From Frateuria_A yonginensis (GTDB taxonomy: Bacteria; Pseudomonadota; Gammaproteobacteria; Xanthomonadales; Rhodanobacteraceae), in contig NZ_JBBBNY010000001.1 in assembly GCF_037137055.1 (NCBI RefSeq), positions 434,001 to 498,000 of the forward strand: DNA of 64,000 bases. The letters run 5' to 3'. The stretch's first letter is position 1; the number at the start of each line of letters is the position of its first letter. The position numbers and the translations under genes were made by a program. Positions 59,534-64,000 of this stretch are shown here, in pieces. The notes beneath the pieces were generated by a model that had not been told where the DNA came from, did no database searches, and worked only from the letters and a program-made list of their open reading frames with translations.

Positions 59534-59627
59534 CTATCGCTGGCGGCCGACCCGACGCAGCGGCTTGTCGTGCATCAGCTTGCCCTCGATCTGCTCCAGC
59601 GTCACGCCCCCGGTCTCCGGTACCAGC
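59534..59627 (-). pseudogene. 3' remnant of a sugar-porter MFS gene
   Basis: On the minus strand these bases encode WLVPETGGVTLEQIEGKLM then HDKPLRRVGRQR and a stop. This is the typical C-terminal tail of sugar-porter MFS proteins (VPET-x-G-x-(S/T)-LE-x-IE). No transporter reading frame continues upstream; instead the plus-strand GH43 remnant begins within a few bases. Confidence 0.7.
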
Positions 59628-59630
59628 CAC

Positions 59631-59895
59631 GCGCTCGGCCTGCTGCAGGCCGACCTGCTCGATCCGGCGTCGTGGCGCAAGGCGCCGCAGCCGGTATTCG
59701 CCAGCTCGCCCGAACACGGCATCTACGCGCCGGGCCACAACGGCTTCTTCAGGACACCGAAGGGCGCGACTGGATCGTCTATCACGCCAACGGCGGCCCA
59801 GGCTGGAAATGCACGTCGCGCCGCGCGCCCCGGATCCAGCCGATCGGCTGGAGGCCGACGGCAGGCCCGATTTCGGGGTGCCCGGTGCGCCGCCA
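59631..59895 (+). pseudogene. Frameshifted 3' remnant of a GH43 glycoside hydrolase
   Basis: The plus strand encodes LGLLQADLLDPASWRKAPQP, VFASS, HGIYAPGHNGFF, then after a 1-base frameshift GRDWIVYHANGGPGWKCTSR, and after a second shift near 59850 GRPDFGVPGAPP. This is the usual C-terminal region of GH43 arabinanases/xylosidases. The first 200-300 residues are missing. It is therefore a broken, non-functional gene. Confidence 0.75.
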
Positions 59896-59969
59896 CGTGC
59901 GGCCGGCACAACGGATCGCCTGGTCGGACCGCGTCCGAACGTGCGCCGATCGCGCCCCAGCCCGGGCGG

Positions 59970-60380
59970 TCAGCCGGCGAGCGAGGTGGCCACGCCGAAG
60001 GCCACGGCCATCACCGCCGCCACGGCCATGCACGCACTGGTGGGACGGATGCGGCGCGCGTCCGTCCGCGGAATCAGGCGCCACAGCAGCAGGGCGCCGG
60101 CGAACATGTCCGCCACCAGCGCCACCCGGAACGTCGGCGAGGCGAGCAGCGGTCCGTAGGGTGGCTTCAGTTGCCCTTCGTGCGCCGCGACCAGTGCCAC
60201 CAGCAGCAGCCCGAGCAGGCTCCACAGCAGGCAGGCCAGGTAGACGCGGTTGAACACCACGTTGGCGCGTTCGCTCCAGCGCAGCACCGGCCAGGCGATC
60301 AGGCTGGCGGCGAGGGCGACGATCGAGCCGTACAGCACCCACCAGAGCAGGGTGCTGAGCAGGGTCAGCAGGGTTTGCAT
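59970..60380 (-). CDS. Small membrane protein of unknown function
   Basis: This 136-residue protein has four predicted membrane segments and no known motif. Its ATG overlaps the stop of the Mpo1-like gene by one base (TGATG), so they are coupled. The partner is a membrane dioxygenase, and a supporting role is inferred. Confidence 0.72.
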   Translation of the reverse strand: MQTLLTLLSTLLWWVLYGSIVALAASLIAWPVLRWSERANVVFNRVYLACLLWSLLGLLLVALVAAHEGQLKPPYGPLLASPTFRVALVADMFAGALLLWRLIPRTDARRIRPTSACMAVAAVMAVAFGVATSLAG

Positions 60381-60850
60381 CAGTCGTGCGCCTTGAAGCC
60401 GAGTTTGCGCAGCAGCTTTTCCATCAACCACGCGGGGCCGACCAGCAGGTAGGAGAGGTCGGTGAGGAAGCTGGGCCGATGGCCCTCGATCGTGTGGCCC
60501 ACGAACTGGCCGATCCAGGCCAGCACGAACACCACGATGGCGGTCCAGCGCAGCCGCGCCGGCCCCAGCAGCTCGAACAGCCATGCCGTGAAGAGCGCCA
60601 GCAGGACGAAGGCGACCAGCAGCGCGGTGCCGAGCCGGTGCGAACGTTTCCAGTACCAGGCGAACGCCAGCACCATCGCGAACACCGCCCAGGCGCCGGG
60701 CTTGAGGAAGGCCGGCGGCACCGGCACGGTCCACAGCAGCGCGACCACCGTCCACACGATCGGCGGCACGCAGATCCAGTGGATCACCTGGTTGACCGGG
60801 TGGCGGTGGTCGGCGCTGTAGCCTTCGAGCCAGCTCTGCATGCTGCGCAT
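60380..60850 (-). CDS. Mpo1-like (DUF962) membrane protein
   Basis: This 156-residue protein is a DUF962/Mpo1 homologue with four membrane helices. It retains the conserved histidine motifs HPVNQVIHW (about 17-25) and FVGHTIEGHRPSF. Yeast Mpo1 is an iron-dependent dioxygenase for 2-hydroxy fatty acids. The bacterial role is unproved. It lies 7 bp downstream of purC. Confidence 0.85.
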   Translation of the reverse strand: MRSMQSWLEGYSADHRHPVNQVIHWICVPPIVWTVVALLWTVPVPPAFLKPGAWAVFAMVLAFAWYWKRSHRLGTALLVAFVLLALFTAWLFELLGPARLRWTAIVVFVLAWIGQFVGHTIEGHRPSFLTDLSYLLVGPAWLMEKLLRKLGFKAHD

Positions 60851-60857
60851 GGCGGCC

Positions 60858-61787
60858 TCAGTCGAGCCGGATGCCGGCCAGCCGCTCCAGCGCCTCGGCG
60901 TACTTGGCGCGGGTGCGCTCGATCACCTCGCCGGGAATGTGCGGGCCCGGGGCCTTCTTGTTCCAGTCCAGCGTCTCCAGGTAGTCGCGCACGAACTGCT
61001 TGTCGTAGCTCGGCGGGCTGATGCCGACCCGGTACTGGTCGGCCGGCCAGTAGCGCGAGGAATCGGGCGTCAGCATCTCGTCCATCACGTAGAGCGTGCC
61101 GTCGGCGTCGGTGCCGAACTCGAACTTGGTGTCGGCCAGGATGATGCCGCGCTCGGCCGCGTAGCCGGCCGCCCAGCGGTAGATCGCCAGGGTCGCGTCG
61201 CGCACCTTTTCGGCCAGTTCGCGGCCGACCGCGTCGACCACCGCCCCGAAGCTCACGTTCTCGTCGTGCTCGCCCACCGCGGCCTTGGTCGAGGGGGTGA
61301 AGATCGGCTCGGGCAGCTGTTGCGCCTGCTTGAGGCCCGGCGGCAGCGCGATGCCGCAGACCGTGCCGGTGGCCTGGTAGTCCTTCCAACCCGAGCCGAT
61401 CAGGTAGCCGCGCGCGATCGCCTCCACCGGCACCGGCTTGAGCCGCCGCGTCACCACGGCGCGGCCGGCGTAGAGCGAGAGGTCGGTGCCCTCGGGCAGC
61501 ACCTCGCCGAGCGGCACCTGCAGCAGGTGGTTGGGGATGATGTGCGCGGTCTTGTCGAACCAGAAGTTGGAGATCTGCGTGAGCATCTCGCCCTTGCCGG
61601 GGATCGGGTCGGGCAGCACCACGTCGAAGGCGGACAGGCGGTCGGTGGCGACGATCAGCAGCCGGCCATCCGCTTCGTCGCGCCCATCGGGGCGCTGGGC
61701 GCCGGGCAGCGCATAGACGTCGCGCACCTTGCCGCGGTGGATCAGTTCGAGGCCGGGCAGGTTCGATTGGAGCAAGGTGGTAGGCAC
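60858..61787 (-). CDS. purC: Phosphoribosylaminoimidazole-succinocarboxamide synthase
   Basis: This 309-residue SAICAR synthetase is of the longer type with GKVRDVYAL at the N-terminus, DRLSAFDVVLPDPIPGKG and the late DKQFVRDYLE. It joins aspartate to CAIR in purine synthesis. It starts with GTG. A TAGAAT -10 box (minus strand, 61821-61826) gives a leader of about 27 nt. The Shine-Dalgarno is weak. Confidence 0.95.
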   Translation of the reverse strand: MPTTLLQSNLPGLELIHRGKVRDVYALPGAQRPDGRDEADGRLLIVATDRLSAFDVVLPDPIPGKGEMLTQISNFWFDKTAHIIPNHLLQVPLGEVLPEGTDLSLYAGRAVVTRRLKPVPVEAIARGYLIGSGWKDYQATGTVCGIALPPGLKQAQQLPEPIFTPSTKAAVGEHDENVSFGAVVDAVGRELAEKVRDATLAIYRWAAGYAAERGIILADTKFEFGTDADGTLYVMDEMLTPDSSRYWPADQYRVGISPPSYDKQFVRDYLETLDWNKKAPGPHIPGEVIERTRAKYAEALERLAGIRLD

Positions 61788-61820
61788 GTGCGGTCCGCCA
61801 TCGAAGGTGGTGAGCGGCCT

Positions 61821-61867
61821 ATTCTAGCGGCGCAGCGTACGGGCCGGCGGCCGGGCGCTGCTAGAAT
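61821..61867. promoter_or_regulatory. Divergent -10 boxes for purC and the cytochrome gene
   Basis: CTAGAAT occurs on the minus strand (TAGAAT 61821-61826, toward purC) and on the plus strand (TAGAAT 61862-61867, toward the cytochrome c gene). Only 35 bp lie between, so the two RNA polymerase sites overlap. Confidence 0.45.
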
Positions 61868-61906
61868 CGCGGTTTCCGGGAATCCATCTCGCTGCCCTCC
61901 CTGCCG

Positions 61907-62221
61907 ATGCGACTCGTCCTGTTCGCGGCGCTGCTGGCCGCCGCCCTGCCTGCCGTAGCGGCCGGTCCCGCCCGGCCCGCCCGCCTGGGCCTGTGCGCCG
62001 CCTGCCACGGCGAAACCGGCATCGCGCAGATGGCCGGCGCCCCGAACCTGGCCGGCCAGCGGCTGGATTACCTGCGCGCGGCGCTGGCCCAGTACCGCGA
62101 CGGCCGCCGCAACGTGGCGGTGATGCGCGCGGCCATCGGGCCGGTGAGCGACGCCGAACTGGACGCGCTGGCCCGCTGGTACAGCGTGCAGTCGCCGGCG
62201 GCGGCACAAGCGCAGCCATGA
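61907..62221 (+). CDS. Exported c-type cytochrome
   Basis: This 104-residue protein has a signal peptide (about 1-19) and one haem-binding CAACH motif, and M97-like sixth-ligand candidates (AVMRA). It resembles a half-size cytochrome c4/c5 electron carrier in the periplasm. The stop overlaps the djlA start (ATGA). Confidence 0.85.
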   Translation: MRLVLFAALLAAALPAVAAGPARPARLGLCAACHGETGIAQMAGAPNLAGQRLDYLRAALAQYRDGRRNVAVMRAAIGPVSDAELDALARWYSVQSPAAAQAQP

Positions 62222-63024
62222 ACCTTTCCACCACGCTGATCCTGGCCTTCGTCGGGCTGATCCTCGGCCACGGCATTTCCGGCGCCGTCGTCGGCGCCGC
62301 GATCGGCTTCGTGATCGACAGCCTGCGGGCGAGCCAGCGGCATGACCGTCCCACGCCGCAGGCGGGCGGCTTCATCGCGCCGCTGTTCGCGCTGCTCGGC
62401 GCGGTGGCCAAGTCGGACGGGCGCGTGTCGGAAGCCGAGATCGCCGTGGCCGAACGGTTGATGACCCGCATGGGCCTGACCAGCGAGCAACGCAAGGAGG
62501 CGATCGCCAGCTTCAACCGGGGCAAGCAGCCGGAGTTCGACGTCACCCCGGCGATCGACGGCCTGCGCCAGTGGGTCGGCCTGCGCCGCGACCACGCCTT
62601 CCCGGTGCTGGACGTGGTGATCGAGACGGTGCTGGCCGAGGGCAATCCGCCGCCGGAGAAGATGGCGATCCTGCGCCAGCTCGCGTTCGCCCTGCGCATC
62701 AGCGACATGGAGCTGATGGCGCTGATGGCGATGAAGGGCTACGCCTGGAACGCCGCTGCCGGCGACCGCCGCCGCGGGCCGGGTGCGGGCGGCTACGTGC
62801 CGCCGCGGCGCAACACCCACGGACCCGACCCGTATACCGTGCTGGGCATCCAGCGCGGCGCCGACGAGCGCACGATCAAGCGCGCGTACCGCAAGCTGAT
62901 CTCCGAGCACCATCCCGACCGCCTGGGCGACCTGCCCGAGGACATGCGCAAGCGCGCCGAAGCCCGCGCCAGCGAGATCAACGCGGCGTACGAGCGGATC
63001 AAGGCGGAGAAGGGGTTCAAGTAG
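62218..63024 (+). CDS. djlA: Membrane-anchored DnaJ-like co-chaperone DjlA
   Basis: This 268-residue protein has an N-terminal membrane segment, a TerB-like helical domain (about 55-180, AKSDGRVSEAEI), and a C-terminal J domain (about 205-268) with HPD at 232-234. DjlA activates DnaK at the inner membrane. The start overlaps the cytochrome gene by 4 nt. Confidence 0.93.
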   Translation: MNLSTTLILAFVGLILGHGISGAVVGAAIGFVIDSLRASQRHDRPTPQAGGFIAPLFALLGAVAKSDGRVSEAEIAVAERLMTRMGLTSEQRKEAIASFNRGKQPEFDVTPAIDGLRQWVGLRRDHAFPVLDVVIETVLAEGNPPPEKMAILRQLAFALRISDMELMALMAMKGYAWNAAAGDRRRGPGAGGYVPPRRNTHGPDPYTVLGIQRGADERTIKRAYRKLISEHHPDRLGDLPEDMRKRAEARASEINAAYERIKAEKGFK

Positions 63025-63029
63025 CGATA

Positions 63030-63119
63030 CCGTTCGCCCCGAGCATCGGCCCGCAGGGCCGACGTCGAAGGGTCCACCCTCAGCCTTCGGCTTCGCTGCG
63101 CTACGCTCGGGACGAACGG
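63030..63119. repeat. REP-like inverted repeat, type 2, with inner hairpin
   Basis: Arms CCGTTCGCCCCGAGC (63030-63044) and GCTCGGGACGAACGG (63105-63119) are complementary with one mismatch. A small hairpin TCGGCCC-GCA-GGGCCGA sits at 63046-63062. It fills the gap between djlA and rpe and is related to the repeat at 7336. Confidence 0.65.
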
Positions 63120-63143
63120 CTGTCACTCCACGCAGGTCCCGGC

Positions 63144-63812
63144 ATGAGCAAGCAGACCCCCGTCATCGCTCCCTCCATCCTCTCCGCCGACTTCGCCCGC
63201 CTGGGCGAGGACACCGCCAGGGTGCTCGCCGCCGGCGGCGACTGGGTGCACTTCGACGTGATGGACAACCACTACGTGCCCAACCTCACCATGGGCCCGA
63301 TGGTGCTCAAGGCGCTGCGCGCCTATGGCATCCGCGCGCCGATCGACGTGCACCTGATGGTCAAGCCGGTCGACCGGATCGCCCCGGACTTCGCCAAGGC
63401 GGGCGCCAGCCTGATCAGCTTCCATCCGGAAGCCAGCGAGCACGTCGACCGTACCCTCGGCCTGATCCGCGACGCCGGTTGCCAGGCCGGCCTGGTGTGC
63501 AACCCGGCCACGCCGCTCAGCTGGCTCGACCACGTGCTGGACAAGCTGGACCTGGTACTGATCATGTCGGTCAACCCCGGTTTCGGCGGGCAGAAGTTCA
63601 TCCCCGAGGCGCTCAACAAGCTGCGCGCGGTGCGCCGGCGCATCGACGAGAGCGGCCGCGCGATCCGGCTGGAGATCGACGGCGGCGTCAGCGCCGCGAA
63701 CATCGGAGACATCGCAAGCGCAGGCGCCGACACCTTCGTGGCCGGCTCGGCGATCTTCGGCGCGCCGGATTACGCCCAGGTGATCCAGGCCATGCGCAAG
63801 GCCATCGGCTGA
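63144..63812 (+). CDS. rpe: Ribulose-phosphate 3-epimerase
   Basis: This 222-residue TIM-barrel enzyme interconverts ribulose 5-phosphate and xylulose 5-phosphate. Conserved are APSILSADFARLG, HFDVMDNHYVPN with a catalytic aspartate, DVHLMV, SVNPGFGGQ, and LEIDGGV with the second aspartate. The start at 63144 has AGGT upstream. Confidence 0.96.
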   Translation: MSKQTPVIAPSILSADFARLGEDTARVLAAGGDWVHFDVMDNHYVPNLTMGPMVLKALRAYGIRAPIDVHLMVKPVDRIAPDFAKAGASLISFHPEASEHVDRTLGLIRDAGCQAGLVCNPATPLSWLDHVLDKLDLVLIMSVNPGFGGQKFIPEALNKLRAVRRRIDESGRAIRLEIDGGVSAANIGDIASAGADTFVAGSAIFGAPDYAQVIQAMRKAIG

Positions 63813-63816
63813 CGAG

Positions 63817-63846
63817 AAAAAATCCCGGCGCAGGTCCTGCGCCGGG
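63817..63846 (-). terminator. Hairpin after rpe, terminator orientation for the minus strand
   Basis: An 11-bp stem (CCCGGCGCAGG with CCTGCGCCGGG, one-base loop) lies beside a run of six A. On the minus strand the stem is followed by ATTTTTT, a standard terminator for a gene from the right. On the plus strand there is no U run after the stem. Confidence 0.6.
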
Positions 63847-64000
63847 ACAAGAGCGTCGTCGGACTGGGACGCCTGAGGAGTCCACCAGAGCGGGCGTCTG
63901 GACGCCGCCGCCGACGCGCGGCCGACGACGGTGTATCCACGGCAATGGACGACGCCCGCCGGGGGATGTGACAGGGCCCTCGGCGGTTTGGTTCCCGGGC
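63847..64000. other. Region after rpe with complex inverted repeats
   Basis: I see no gene in these 154 bases. GTCGTCGG near 63858 is complementary to CCGACGAC near 63922, and GGCGTC-TG-GACGCC forms a smaller hairpin within. It may be an RNA leader of a gene beyond the window edge. Confidence 0.35.

Noticed and set aside
63850..63960. Possible trp-type leader peptide with adjacent tryptophans on the minus strand before the hairpin at 63824
   Set aside because: The frame has no suitable start, and the sequence beyond the hairpin is antisense rpe, not a biosynthetic gene.

Overview
The window is about 64 kb of GC-rich, gene-dense bacterial chromosome. The family content (DUF3247 Sm-like protein, DUF6491 lipoproteins, paired DUF2884 proteins, a dihydrolipoamide dehydrogenase carrying its own lipoyl domain, short TAGAAT-type -10 boxes and dispersed REP elements) points to a gammaproteobacterium of the order Lysobacterales (Xanthomonadales), most likely Rhodanobacteraceae (Rhodanobacter, Dyella, Frateuria or Luteibacter-like). 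That placement is inference from gene content. I saw no rRNA, tRNA, CRISPR array, intact insertion sequence or prophage.

Layout. 1-5.6 kb: a plus-strand run with an enolase-superfamily enzyme (cut by the window edge), a YdiJ-type FAD/Fe-S 2-hydroxyacid dehydrogenase, a PPC/DUF296 protein, a homologue of the Anabaena sensory rhodopsin transducer (ASRT) and a short-chain dehydrogenase. 5.7-8.8 kb: minus-strand glutaredoxin-rhodanese fusion, SGNH hydrolase and AlaA-type aminotransferase. 8.9-13.8 kb: rsgA, a DUF1704/QEGLA metallopeptidase-like protein and maeB. 13.9-18.7 kb: two convergent family 2 glycosyltransferases and aceE. 18.8-31.6 kb: two MFS transporters, a secreted esterase-GH43 pair for plant polysaccharide, a berberine-bridge-type flavoenzyme, a membrane LytTR regulator, two lipoproteins and a ferritin-like protein. 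31.6-39.9 kb: UspA, BrkB, an exported peroxiredoxin, several small envelope proteins including two DUF2884 paralogues, and an MscS channel. 39.9-44.4 kb: an ABC ATPase plus a giant ABC-permease/M1-peptidase fusion. 44.6-49.3 kb: aceF, a second MscS and lpdA. 49.6-55.5 kb: dinB with a small membrane protein, a PCMT-erythromycin esterase fusion, a LysE exporter and a YbhN-like protein. 55.6-60 kb: an APC permease, an agarase-like glycoside hydrolase, a small orphan protein and a degraded GH43/sugar-transporter scar. 60-64 kb: an Mpo1-like pair, purC, a cytochrome c with DjlA, and rpe.

How it fits together. Central carbon metabolism is represented by aceE, aceF and lpdA (E1 is 26 kb away from E2-E3), maeB, alaA and rpe. 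Carbohydrate scavenging is represented by the exported esterase, the GH43, the agarase-like hydrolase, transporters, and the remains of a lost GH43/sugar porter locus. Stress and envelope functions (Grx-rhodanese, peroxiredoxin, ferritin-like protein, UspA, two MscS channels, dinB) fill much of the rest.

Most unusual items: the YdiJ-PPC-ASRT operon; the three multi-domain fusions (Grx/IscA-like/rhodanese, ABC permease/M1 peptidase, PCMT/erythromycin esterase); a bacterial DUF1704 protein with an intact HExxxH motif; genes whose -10 box lies 7-8 nt from the start codon (predicted leaderless mRNAs); and the two-gene deletion scar near 59.6 kb.
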